64,000 nucleotides of DNA from Aldehydirespirator sp965261105 (lineage in GTDB: Bacteria; Actinomycetota; Acidimicrobiia; Acidimicrobiales; Aldehydirespiratoraceae): assembly GCA_965261105.1 (NCBI GenBank), contig CBDHCM010000006.1, forward strand, positions 4,464,001-4,528,000, read 5' to 3'. The notes below the pieces were generated by a model that was not told the DNA's origin, made no database searches, and was given only the letters and a program-made list of their open reading frames with translations. A program made the position numbers and the translations under genes. Shown here in pieces: positions 1 through 7,649 of the stretch (position 1 is the first letter of the stretch; every line of letters starts with the position of its first letter).

Positions 1-263
1 TGGGAGGTCGGGCTCTCGCACAACGCTGCTCAGCAGCGCTCGCTCCGCTGCTCGCCGAACCCATCGCGGCCACAGCGATGCGGTTGCCCATTCTTCGAGA
101 GACCCGAATGCCGGCCGTGTGGTGCCGCCTCGGTCCGGGTTCGATCGTGGTACCTCGAACTCCCGGCATCGCGCAGGCTCTGGCCGAAGCCGTTACCGAC
201 TGGTGCCTCCACCCTGGACTATAATAATATTGGTTATAAACAACTTTTAATCCAATCCGGTTG
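1..263. other. No supported gene; AT-rich block downstream of parB
   Basis: This is the stretch beyond the 3' end of parB. It is GC-rich up to about position 217 and then turns AT-rich (218-250). A 60-codon GTG-started frame on the minus strand (30-212) has a TATAGT box (218-223 read on the minus strand) five bases before its start, as in leaderless actinobacterial genes. Its product is low-complexity and unrecognisable, so I do not call it. Confidence 0.4.
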
Positions 264-1133
264 TCACATAATCAAGTGATAGATGCGCTCCAAGTCGGAC
301 AGCCCACTGAATTGGATCGTGATCCTGCCCCTGCTCTTGCCCAGTTTGACGGACACTCGAGTGTCGAGTCTCGTCGACAGGAGATCCTCCAACTCAAGGA
401 CGCCGGCCTGAACTTCAACGGAGCCGGGCGCTCCGTTGTCGCCGGATTGGACTGCGACGACTTCCTGTGAGGCCGCGTCGTTCTCAGCGACCCGCCGCTC
501 AGCCTCCCGCACCGTCATGTTCTCGCGGACAATCTCCTCTGCCAGAGCTTGACGAGCTTCGTCGTCGCCAAGAGCAAGCAATGCTCGGCCGTGTCCTGCT
601 GAGAGATGGCCCTCCACTACGAGTCGCTGCACCGAGGGAGCCAAGTTCAGTAAGCGCACGGTGTTCGCGACCGCAGAGCGGGAGCGGCCGACCCGAGCCG
701 CGACATCCTCCTGGGTGAGGCCAAAGTCGTCCATCAGTTGCCTGTAGGCCGCAGCCTCTTCGAGGGCGTTCAGATCCTGGCGGTGAACGTTCTCAACGAC
801 CGCGGCCTCGAGCGACCCCTTGTCATCGGCAGAGCGCACGAGCGCGGGGATGCTCCTGAGGCCGGCCCGTTGAGCGGCACGCCAGCGCCGTTCACCTGCA
901 ATGATTTCATATCCTTCTATTGCTTGTCGAACAATAATCGGCTGTATTACTCCAACCTCAGCAATGGACGCTGCCAATGCCGTCAGGGTCTCCTCGTCGA
1001 ATCGGCCCCTCGGCTGGTAGGGATTGGGCACGATGTGAACTATGTCGATGACTTGGAAGGCCGACTCGGTCGTGTCCGACTCGATCGGGATCAGGGCCCC
1101 AAGACCCTTCCCAAGGCCACTACGGCGTGCCAC
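264..1133 (-). CDS. parB: Chromosome-partitioning protein ParB (Spo0J family)
   Basis: ParB binds parS, loads on DNA as a CTP-dependent clamp and works with ParA to segregate origins. The 289-aa product has the expected order: a basic N-terminus with a GLGKGLGALI motif, the CTP-binding ParB core with GERRWRA at residues 80-86 and the ENVHRQDLNALEEA segment at about 114-127, a helix-turn-helix at about 138-162 (AARVGRSRSAVAN), and a C-terminal dimerisation region. The length is normal for the family. It starts with GTG and overlaps the end of parA by 14 bases, so the two are translationally coupled. A near-consensus parS lies just upstream of parA. Position at the end of the rpmH-to-parB operon beside dnaA is the classic origin context. 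Confidence 0.97.
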   Translation of the reverse strand: MARRSGLGKGLGALIPIESDTTESAFQVIDIVHIVPNPYQPRGRFDEETLTALAASIAEVGVIQPIIVRQAIEGYEIIAGERRWRAAQRAGLRSIPALVRSADDKGSLEAAVVENVHRQDLNALEEAAAYRQLMDDFGLTQEDVAARVGRSRSAVANTVRLLNLAPSVQRLVVEGHLSAGHGRALLALGDDEARQALAEEIVRENMTVREAERRVAENDAASQEVVAVQSGDNGAPGSVEVQAGVLELEDLLSTRLDTRVSVKLGKSRGRITIQFSGLSDLERIYHLIM

Positions 1134-1956
1134 GAAGCACCTCCTTTGCCAGGGCGCGATAGGCCGTTGCGCCCTTGGATAGAGAATCGTAGAGAGTGAT
1201 CGGCTGGCCGAATGACGGCGCCTCGCTGAGGCGAACTGTGCGCGGCACTACTTGCCAGCAGACCTTGTCGCCGTAGTGGGCTCTTACTTCTCGAGCGACA
1301 TCGCGCGACAGGTTCGTTCGTGCGTCGTACATCGTGAGGATTACCTTCGTCAGCTCCAAACCCGGATTGAGACTCCGTTGTACCATCCCGATGTTCCGAA
1401 CGAGTTGAGTCAGCCCTTCAAGGGCGAAGTACTCCGTTTGGATGGGCACCATCACTTCGTCAGCTGCCGTCAGCCCATTGATGGTCAGCAAACCGAGCGA
1501 GGGCGGGCAATCGATCATGATGATGTCATAGTCCCCGACTGCTCTGGAAATCGCCTCTTTGAGCTTGTTTTCTCGGCTGAAGGCGGACACCAGTTCGATC
1601 TCTGCGCCCGCGAGGTCCGGACTAGAAGGCGCAATATGTAGACCCTTGATCATCGTGGGCTCCACAATCTCGTCGAACTCAATATCTTGAAGGAGGACTT
1701 CGTAAATGGAGGCATCCAGGCTTCGAGGGTCGAGTCCTACGCTGGTGGTGGCGTTCGCCTGAGGATCGAGGTCGATTACAAGCGTCTTGAGCCTTCGCTC
1801 GGCGAAGCAGGCAGAGAGATTGACGGTCGTCGTTGTCTTGCCCACACCGCCCTTCTGGTTGGCTATGGCGAAGACTCGGGCGCGAGCGTCATCCTGCTGC
1901 TGTGCGATACCCACGACAAGGGCTCCCTTTCGCTTGCAGACCACCAACGCTGACAT
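1120..1956 (-). CDS. parA: Chromosome-partitioning ATPase ParA (Soj)
   Basis: ParA is the deviant Walker-type ATPase that moves ParB-parS complexes over the nucleoid. The 278-aa product shows the deviant P-loop KGGVGKTTT at residues 35-43 with the signature lysine, then DLDPQANATTS (about 62-72, Walker A') and DYDIIMIDCPPSLGLLT (Walker B region). The first roughly 25 residues are poorly conserved in appearance, so the true start could lie slightly inside. ATG at 1956 is the longest option and sits 27 bases from the parS site. Together with parB it forms the promoter-distal end of the rpmH operon or a unit of its own. Confidence 0.97.
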   Translation of the reverse strand: MSALVVCKRKGALVVGIAQQQDDARARVFAIANQKGGVGKTTTTVNLSACFAERRLKTLVIDLDPQANATTSVGLDPRSLDASIYEVLLQDIEFDEIVEPTMIKGLHIAPSSPDLAGAEIELVSAFSRENKLKEAISRAVGDYDIIMIDCPPSLGLLTINGLTAADEVMVPIQTEYFALEGLTQLVRNIGMVQRSLNPGLELTKVILTMYDARTNLSRDVAREVRAHYGDKVCWQVVPRTVRLSEAPSFGQPITLYDSLSKGATAYRALAKEVLRGTP

Positions 1957-1982
1957 ACAGTTGATCGAGAGTCAAGCATTCA

Positions 1983-1998
1983 CGTTTCACGTGAAACA
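1983..1998. promoter_or_regulatory. parS: parS centromere site
   Basis: CGTTTCACGTGAAACA matches 15 of the 16 positions of the parS palindrome (TGTTTCACGTGAAACA), differing only at the first base. It lies in the short gap between parA (start 1956) and the end of rsmG (2009), a usual place for parS near actinobacterial origins. It should bind the ParB encoded 0.9 kb away. Confidence 0.93.
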
Positions 1999-2008
1999 GG
2001 GGTGCTCT

Positions 2009-2671
2009 TCAAACGTCTTGGCCGAGCGGGCACCGACGTCGGGCAGCACGCCGACGGGGGAGTCCAGGCGGGGCTGGGCCGGCTCTCGTGATCGAGACGA
2101 AGCTGCCGTACGGCGTCGACCACTGCCCGGACAACTCACAATCAACTCGTGCCAGCGGCATCCTCTCCCACTGGCGTTTCGTGGCCGCCGACACCGACAC
2201 GACGAGCGATCCGCCAATCCTCAGCAGCGGCAGGCCGCACTCGGCCAACTCGGATGCAGGGCCGAACAGCCGGGCCACGACTCCATCGAGGGTCTCACGA
2301 GCCTCTCGGAGGCTGGCGAGGTCCTCAACAAGCGCGTGCTCAACCACAATCCGTCCAGACAGGCCCGCGGCCGCGACAGCTCGCTCCGCCATATCACAGC
2401 GGCGCTCGCTGGCATCCACCAGTGTCCAGCGCGACATCGGCAACTCCAACGCCAGCAGTATCCCGACTGCGCCAGAGCCGGCGCCACAATCCACAAACTC
2501 TCCGATTGGCAGTTTTCGCCAATTGTCCAAGATGAATCCGGAAACATGGCGACGGAGCGCGTCCAGCGGCAGATGTCCCATGACACCTGCCGCCCGCGCC
2601 GGTGCCCACGCCTCCTCCAAGCGCCCCAGCACTTGAGGCTCGATTACGGCGAGTGGGCGCGGTGAGGGCAA
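2009..2671 (-). CDS. rsmG: 16S rRNA (guanine-527-N7) methyltransferase RsmG (GidB)
   Basis: RsmG methylates G527 of 16S rRNA with S-adenosylmethionine. The 220-aa product carries a class I methyltransferase fold with the SAM loop VDCGAGSGAVGILLAL at about residues 60-75. The acidic residue after strand 2 is in LVDASERRCDM, and VVARLFGPASELAE matches the RsmG active-site region. The reading frame begins at TTG (2671), 7 bases after the jag stop. No strong ribosome-binding site is visible, so the start is uncertain. Its place between jag and parA is the conserved actinobacterial order. Basic residues at the extreme C-terminus (RRRAARRR) are unusual but not disruptive. Confidence 0.93.
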   Translation of the reverse strand: MPSPRPLAVIEPQVLGRLEEAWAPARAAGVMGHLPLDALRRHVSGFILDNWRKLPIGEFVDCGAGSGAVGILLALELPMSRWTLVDASERRCDMAERAVAAAGLSGRIVVEHALVEDLASLREARETLDGVVARLFGPASELAECGLPLLRIGGSLVVSVSAATKRQWERMPLARVDCELSGQWSTPYGSFVSITRAGPAPPGLPRRRAARRRCPLGQDV

Positions 2672-2678
2672 CGCGCGC

Positions 2679-3596
2679 TCAGTCGGGCTGTACTCCGATG
2701 ATCACGCGTCTGCGGGGGTCCTCACCCTCGCTGCGGCTCTCTACCTGCTCAATGTCCGTGATGGCATCGTGGACGATCTTTCGATCAACCCGATTCATTG
2801 GCTCGAGGGCGATCTCCTCACCCGATTCGACGGCCTGTTGGGCCACCTCCCGAGTGAAATCAGCCAGAGCTGCCGCCCGGCGGGCACGGATCCCACCCAC
2901 GTCCACACGGATCTTGCCTTCTCGCGTGGTGCCGCCTGATCTCTGCAGCACAGTGCGAACCAATTCATCAACGGCTTGGGCTGTAGCGCCACGCCGGCCA
3001 ACAAGAAGTCCTATGCCATCTCCATCAGCCTCAATCCTCATGATGCCGTCCTCCATGTCGTGCCTCGTGAACTCGAGAGGAACGCCCAGAGTGTCTGCAA
3101 CCCCCCTGACGAAGGACTCCGCAAGGTCGGCCTGCTCAAGGAGCGAAGGCCCTGTGTCATGATCCATCATTGGCTCCTCATCTTCTTTGGTACTGCTGCC
3201 ACGTTGGTGCCGTGCTCTTCCGGTGTCGCGGGGACCGTCGTGAGTGCTCGGCTGCGGGCGGCGTGTTGGGCGTTTCGAGGACCGTCGATTCTCACGAACG
3301 CTCGACTGCGGTTCCGGCGACGCAGGGGCAGAAGCTCGCGCCGGTTCGGACTGCTTCGACGAGCCAGATCCGGGCTTGCGACTGTTGTGGCCACGCCCTC
3401 TGCCCTCCTTCGGTCGTACTGGCGTGGGAATCACGCGGGCCCTCACCCGCGCCTCTTGTCTGACTCTGCCGAACATCCCGACCCGTTCCTCCGACAGCAC
3501 TTCGAACTCAGCGTCAGATTCGTGTACTCCGAGATGGATCAGAGCCTGTTCTTTGGCACGTTCCACTGATGGTGCTGTGATTTCAAGCCATTCCAT
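2679..3596 (-). CDS. jag: Jag/KhpB (SpoIIIJ-associated) RNA-binding protein
   Basis: Jag (KhpB) is a cytoplasmic RNA-binding protein usually encoded beside yidC. Domains in order: a Jag_N domain at residues 1-55 (MEWLEITAPSVERAKEQAL), a long low-complexity basic and Ser/Pro linker (about 60-145), a KH domain (about 150-225) whose GLLVGRRGATAQAVDEL carries the GxxG-type loop, and an R3H domain (about 235-300) with the RKIVHD-type motif. The linker makes it, at 305 aa, longer than many homologues. It lies 33 bases downstream of yidC and 7 bases upstream of rsmG. Confidence 0.93.
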   Translation of the reverse strand: MEWLEITAPSVERAKEQALIHLGVHESDAEFEVLSEERVGMFGRVRQEARVRARVIPTPVRPKEGRGRGHNSRKPGSGSSKQSEPARASAPASPEPQSSVRENRRSSKRPTRRPQPSTHDGPRDTGRARHQRGSSTKEDEEPMMDHDTGPSLLEQADLAESFVRGVADTLGVPLEFTRHDMEDGIMRIEADGDGIGLLVGRRGATAQAVDELVRTVLQRSGGTTREGKIRVDVGGIRARRAAALADFTREVAQQAVESGEEIALEPMNRVDRKIVHDAITDIEQVESRSEGEDPRRRVIIGVQPD

Positions 3597-3629
3597 GGTT
3601 AATAAACCCCTTCGTTTGCGAGACGAGCA

Positions 3630-4919
3630 TCAGCGTCTCTTCTTCTTGCTTCGGCTGCGGTTCGGGCTGCTCCGCTTCGGGACCGAACCGGGCGGTGTGG
3701 TTCGTCCACTGGCGGTCCGATTGGTGGAACGGCCGCGTGTCGGCGCTTTTCCGGTCTTCCCGCCCGCGGCCTTCCCGGCAGCCGACTTCGCGCCCGCGTC
3801 CCGCCTGGCAGCCGACTTCGCGCCCGCGTCCTTCCCGGCAGCCGACTTCGCGCCCGCGTCCTTCCTGGGAGTCGACGGCCGTTCTCGGGTCCGGCCGCCA
3901 GAGTCGCCCGCGTCCCGCCTGCGGGCAGGAGCCCTGCCCCGCGCCGCGCCCGCGCCGCGCCTGGGAGTGGGCGCACCCTTTCGTTCGGTGACCGACTTGG
4001 GTGATCGCTGCTTGGCCTCGGGGCCGGCCGAGGCCCCGTCCACAGTTGCAGCCCGCTGTTTGGCCACCTGTGCTCCCAGCGAGTCCTCGCCCCGGTAGAA
4101 GGATCGGGTGATGTAGGCCTGCTGCGCGATGCGGACCGCATTCGAGACGATGAAGTAGGTCACGACCGCGGCGGGCATCACATACGAGAACACCGGCAGC
4201 ATGTATGGGATCAGCTTCATCATCATTTGCTGCTGAGGAGGCATGGCTGCTTGGCTCTGCCGGCCCTGAATTTGTCGCTGTTGAAAGAGGCTCGTCACCA
4301 GCACCACTAGGATCATCAAGAGATAGGGGAGCGCCGTCAGGATGCTCTCCGATATTGCAGAGCTGGCGCTGCGGGATAGATCGACTCCCAAGGAGACCAT
4401 CTCAACGTCCTTGCTCAGATCTTGATAGAGATCCGTGTCCCTGGCCAGGAAGTCCGGATCAAACGCCAGTTCACCTCTAGAGATGGGAGTCGTGGCGTAC
4501 TCGGGCACCTCCCCGAACGCGGAATCGGCAAAGCGCCGAGAGGTATAGCCGATCTGGGTTCCTATCTCGGTCGTCCGTCTGGTAAGCCCATCCACGACGC
4601 GATACATGACCAAGAAGATCGGGCCTTGCACCAGCATCGGGAGCAGACACCCGACTGGATTGATCCCACGTTCCTTGTAGAACGCCGCGGTGGCTTCATT
4701 CATGGCCTGGCGGTCGCCCTTGTGCTGGCTCTGGAGCTTCTTCAACTCCGGCATGTGCTGCTGCATCTGCAGCATGTTCCGCGTCATCTTCAACGTGAGC
4801 GGCGTTACCGCGACCACGGCGGTCAGGGTCAGAAGGGCAATGGCCGCTCCATAGTTCGGCAAGAGGGAGTAGAACCAGGCAAGTATCGAAGTGACGACGT
4901 CGAACAGGGGATCAAACAT
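3630..4919 (-). CDS. yidC: Membrane protein insertase YidC/Oxa1 with repeat-rich C-terminal tail
   Basis: YidC inserts and folds proteins in the cytoplasmic membrane. The N-terminal 290 residues hold the Oxa1 core: a first membrane segment (VTSILAWFYSLLPNYGAAIALLTLTAVVAV), the conserved hydrophilic hairpin with ELKKLQSQHKGDRQAMNEATAAFYKERGINPVGC (partly charged), and later membrane segments ending in YVMPAAVVTYFIVSNAVRIAQQAYI. About 140 C-terminal residues are Ala/Lys/Arg/Ser-rich and include three 10-residue repeats (DAGAKSAAG type). The ATG at 4919 is preferred to the in-frame TTG at 4922. It overlaps the yidD stop by 8 bases. Confidence 0.94.
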   Translation of the reverse strand: MFDPLFDVVTSILAWFYSLLPNYGAAIALLTLTAVVAVTPLTLKMTRNMLQMQQHMPELKKLQSQHKGDRQAMNEATAAFYKERGINPVGCLLPMLVQGPIFLVMYRVVDGLTRRTTEIGTQIGYTSRRFADSAFGEVPEYATTPISRGELAFDPDFLARDTDLYQDLSKDVEMVSLGVDLSRSASSAISESILTALPYLLMILVVLVTSLFQQRQIQGRQSQAAMPPQQQMMMKLIPYMLPVFSYVMPAAVVTYFIVSNAVRIAQQAYITRSFYRGEDSLGAQVAKQRAATVDGASAGPEAKQRSPKSVTERKGAPTPRRGAGAARGRAPARRRDAGDSGGRTRERPSTPRKDAGAKSAAGKDAGAKSAARRDAGAKSAAGKAAGGKTGKAPTRGRSTNRTASGRTTPPGSVPKRSSPNRSRSKKKRR

Positions 4920-5169
4920 CAATCATCGCCGCCGTTTCTTCGCCGTGCCGGGGAGTGGGCACGGGGTCCCACCCCGTCGAGCCCCACGGGTGGCACCGGA
5001 TTAGCCGGCGCGCCGTCAGCCGGACTCCGCGCCATGCTCCATGCGTCTGCAATGCCTCCAGCGCGTAGGCCGAGCACGACGGAGCGTAACGGCACGTCGG
5101 CGCACGCCCGGCGCGAGCCAGTCGGGAGGCTCGCACGGCGAGACAGGCCAGTCGCGTCGGAAGCCTCAT
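4912..5169 (-). CDS. yidD: Membrane protein insertion efficiency factor YidD
   Basis: YidD is a small accessory factor for YidC-dependent insertion. The 85-aa product has the family signature CRYAPSCSAYALEALQTHG at residues 26-44, then the LTARRLIRCHPW and DPVP segments. Length and position between rnpA and yidC are typical. Its ATG overlaps the rnpA stop codon (ATGA) and its end overlaps the yidC start, so the genes are translationally coupled. Confidence 0.95.
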   Translation of the reverse strand: MRLPTRLACLAVRASRLARAGRAPTCRYAPSCSAYALEALQTHGAWRGVRLTARRLIRCHPWGSTGWDPVPTPRHGEETAAMIDV

Positions 5170-5495
5170 TGGCGCCGGAGGTCTCTCAACAACTCGCTCA
5201 TCATTGCTCGCAGCTCAGCCGCGGAGAGACGCTCGAGTGGCGACGAGACGCCCAGGCGATACTCCCCGTCGGCCAGCACCACACCTTCTTCACGAGCGAT
5301 CTCCCGGAGCGTCTCCCGGACGCGGCGTCGGGCTCGGTTGCGTACTACGGCGGTCCCCACGGACTTGGGCACGGCCAAGTGGACGCGCGCTGCTCCCGGG
5401 GCGGCACAAAACGACGCTCTCAGAGGGCCACGGCGAACGTTGGCTAGGACCGGAGGCTGGTTGCACGCTCTCCGGTCCATTGACGAGCCCTTCAC
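5166..5495 (-). CDS. rnpA: Ribonuclease P protein component
   Basis: RnpA is the protein subunit of RNase P, which matures tRNA 5' ends. The 109-aa product carries the diagnostic RNRARRRVRETLRE (RNR) motif at about residues 53-66 and the LAVPKSVGTAVVRNR strand just before it. The GTG start (5495-5493) overlaps the rpmH stop (GTGA). The position directly after rpmH is invariant in most bacteria. Confidence 0.95.
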   Translation of the reverse strand: MKGSSMDRRACNQPPVLANVRRGPLRASFCAAPGAARVHLAVPKSVGTAVVRNRARRRVRETLREIAREEGVVLADGEYRLGVSSPLERLSAAELRAMMSELLRDLRRQ

Positions 5496-5626
5496 GCTGC
5501 CAGTCGGCTCCGTCCCTTGCGACGGCGGGCCTGCAGAACAGCGCGTCCGCCGCGCGTCCTCATTCTGGCCCGAAAGCCGTGTTTTTTATGCCTTTTTCTT
5601 ATATTAGGCTGAAAAGGGCGCTTCAT
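5492..5626 (-). CDS. rpmH: 50S ribosomal protein L34
   Basis: The 44-residue product begins MKRPFQPNIRKRHKKHGF and matches L34 over its whole length, including RMRTRGGRAVLQARRRKGR. The ATG at 5626 is preceded on the minus strand by GGGGAGGA (5631-5638), a strong ribosome-binding site four bases away. This settles the start against longer frames that run upstream. It is the first gene of the leftward rpmH-rnpA-yidD-yidC-jag-rsmG operon. Confidence 0.97.
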   Translation of the reverse strand: MKRPFQPNIRKRHKKHGFRARMRTRGGRAVLQARRRKGRSRLAA

Positions 5627-6035
5627 AAGATCCTCCCCGGCATCCCCCGGCTCGGGTATGCCAAAAAGTCGCCGCTGCGATTGATGCTGTGGATGAACGG
5701 CGGGACTGTGTCCACCGTAGGGCTGCCCCCGCGTCGCGACAACCACGCCCCTGAGACCGGACATCGGCGTCGCCGGCAATCGACGTGATTCCGGTGCCAA
5801 CAAAGAACAATCGAGTAACATATCTTACACTATTGTTGTTCACTTTGGCTTCATCTAGTCTGAACTAGCCGTTTACCCGCTTCGGATCGTCTGACTTGCA
5901 GCCAATCGGGTTGCTGCTACGTTCCGCAGGCAAGTACGGCCGACTGGATCTGGGTCCGGTCCTGCTCCCACCACGGGCCGTGGAACTGTGTTGTCCACAT
6001 CTGTGGATAAATCTGTGGAGAAAGGAGATCGACAG
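5627..6035. promoter_or_regulatory. Divergent rpmH/dnaA regulatory region, candidate oriC part
   Basis: This 409-base gene-free spacer separates the leftward rpmH operon from dnaA. It contains a short AT-rich tract (about 5800-5850, including ACATATCTTACACTATTG), a degenerate DnaA box at 5836-5844 (TTGTTCACT), and a compact cluster of better boxes at 5991-6022. Such a region serves as promoters for both operons and could be all or part of oriC. Actinobacterial oriC is more often between dnaA and dnaN, so the role is inferred. Confidence 0.6.
5991..6022. promoter_or_regulatory. Cluster of three DnaA boxes upstream of dnaA
   Basis: TTGTCCACA (5991-5999), TGTGGATAA (6002-6010, the reverse complement of the consensus TTATCCACA) and TGTGGAGAA (6014-6022, reverse complement TTCTCCACA) lie within 32 bases. 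The first two form a head-to-head pair separated by two bases. They end 13 bases before the dnaA start codon, which fits autoregulation of dnaA or an origin element. Confidence 0.85.
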
Positions 6036-7406
6036 GTGAGCAACGATCCCGAAGCGGAGCGAATTTGGACCAGTTGTGCGCAGAACATCCGGAGCCAGGT
6101 GAGCGACGCGGTCTGGAGGACTACCTTCAGCGGCGCCCGAGCCACGGCCTTTGAGCAGCGATCCCTGACCGTGGTAGTGCCAACCAGCCTGCAGAAGGCC
6201 CGCATCGAGCGCCGGTACTTCAATCTGTTGACCGATGCCATTGATGAGGCCGAGCCAGACGTCACCGTCCGCATCGAGATCGATCCGGACTGGAGCGAGA
6301 GCGGCGACCGCTTGCCCGCCACGGTCGATGAGGCGGTCCGGACAGGATCCGACTCCCAGGTCGCTGCCTCGAGCGGTGAGTCCGGCCCCGACACCCGGCT
6401 GACCTTCGAGCAGTTCGTCACCGGAACCTCCAACCGCTTCTCGCACGCCGCGGCCCTCGCCGTGGCGGAGACCCCGGCCGGCGCCTACAACCCGCTGTTC
6501 ATTCACGGCGACTCGGGACTCGGCAAGACCCACCTCCTACGGGCCATTTGCCACTACGTCAACCATCATTACCCGTCCTACCAGGTCCGCTACGTCACCA
6601 GCGAGACCTTCCTCAACGAGTTCGTGCAGGCAATCCGCAACAGCACGCAGCCTGAGTTCAAGCAAATCTACCGCAGCAACGACCTGCTCCTAGTGGACGA
6701 CATCCAGTTCATGGAGGGCAAGGACGGCCTTCAGGAGGAGTTCTTCCACACCTTCAACGACCTGCTGCAGAACGGCGCCCAGATCGTCCTCTCCTCGGAC
6801 CGCGGCCCCGATGCCATGCCCACGCTCGAAGACCGGCTCCGGAGTCGCTTCAAGTCCGGCCTCATCACCGACATCCAGCCGCCGGACCTTGTGACTCGTC
6901 TCGCCATCCTGGAAAAGAAAGCTGAGTTCTCAGCCATTGAGATCCCCGGTGATGTGCTCTCATTCATTGCGGACAACGTGACCGGCTCCATCCGTGAACT
7001 CGAGGGCGCGCTCGTCAAGGTCACCGCGTATGCCAGCATCACCGGCCAGCGCTGCGCCTACGACCTGGCAACACGCGTGCTGGCCGACCTGATCGACAAC
7101 ACCGTCAAAGCGCCCGTCACCGTCAAATCGATTCTCAAGGCAACTTGTGAAGTGTCCAACTTCACGCTGGACCAGATCACAGGCGGCAGCAGGCGGCGGC
7201 CTCTAGTCGACGCCCGCCAGATCGCCATGTACGTCACACGCAACATGACCGACCTCTCATATCCCGAGATCGGCCGAGCCTTCGGCAACCGCGACCACAC
7301 CACGGTCATCCATGCCGTCCGCAAGATCGAGCGCCAGATGACGGAGCGCCAGGAGATCTTCGACAAGGTCCAGGACCTCCAGAAGCGTGTCGGTGAGATC
7401 TCGTGA
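6036..7406 (+). CDS. dnaA: Chromosomal replication initiator protein DnaA
   Basis: DnaA is the AAA+ ATPase that opens the origin and loads the helicase. From the GTG at 6036 the product is 456 aa: domain I (about 1-85), a linker, then domain III with Walker A GDSGLGKTH at 158-166, Walker B LLLVDDIQF at about 217-225 and sensor residues. Domain IV is at the C-terminus, with the DnaA-box-binding signature GNRDHTTVIHAVRKIE. The frame stays open upstream to 5988, but that stretch is the DnaA-box cluster. The GTG is preceded by AAAGGAGA (6021-6028), so 6036 is preferred. Confidence 0.96.
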   Translation: MSNDPEAERIWTSCAQNIRSQVSDAVWRTTFSGARATAFEQRSLTVVVPTSLQKARIERRYFNLLTDAIDEAEPDVTVRIEIDPDWSESGDRLPATVDEAVRTGSDSQVAASSGESGPDTRLTFEQFVTGTSNRFSHAAALAVAETPAGAYNPLFIHGDSGLGKTHLLRAICHYVNHHYPSYQVRYVTSETFLNEFVQAIRNSTQPEFKQIYRSNDLLLVDDIQFMEGKDGLQEEFFHTFNDLLQNGAQIVLSSDRGPDAMPTLEDRLRSRFKSGLITDIQPPDLVTRLAILEKKAEFSAIEIPGDVLSFIADNVTGSIRELEGALVKVTAYASITGQRCAYDLATRVLADLIDNTVKAPVTVKSILKATCEVSNFTLDQITGGSRRRPLVDARQIAMYVTRNMTDLSYPEIGRAFGNRDHTTVIHAVRKIERQMTERQEIFDKVQDLQKRVGEIS

Positions 7407-7649
7407 GCGCACACCGGCCAGAAGCCGGGGAGAACGCTGGGGACTGCGTGGGGACCGCTGCTGCACGGCTGTGTCCGCAGGGGCGGTGATCAACACCCCA
7501 CAGGCCGCGCCTCGCGATCACACTGGTCGACACGGCAAACCTGGGGACGCCGAAACGACTGACATCCCGAGGCGAATTGACGATGATCCCCAATCCACAG
7601 CACCTAGTGTCCACTACAACACTTTGCAACCAGCCACAGGGGTAGAGCC
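7407..7649. other. dnaA-dnaN spacer, alternative oriC location
   Basis: This 243-base gene-free gap is where Streptomyces and Mycobacterium carry oriC. It holds only degenerate DnaA boxes, each 7 of 9: GTGTCCGCA (7471-7479), CAATCCACA (7591-7599) and GTGTCCACT (7607-7615). There is no clear AT-rich unwinding element. Either site, or both, could be the functional origin. Confidence 0.5.

Noticed and set aside
30..212. 60-codon GTG frame on the minus strand with a TATAGT box before it
   Set aside because: Unrecognisable low-complexity product with no neighbour support.
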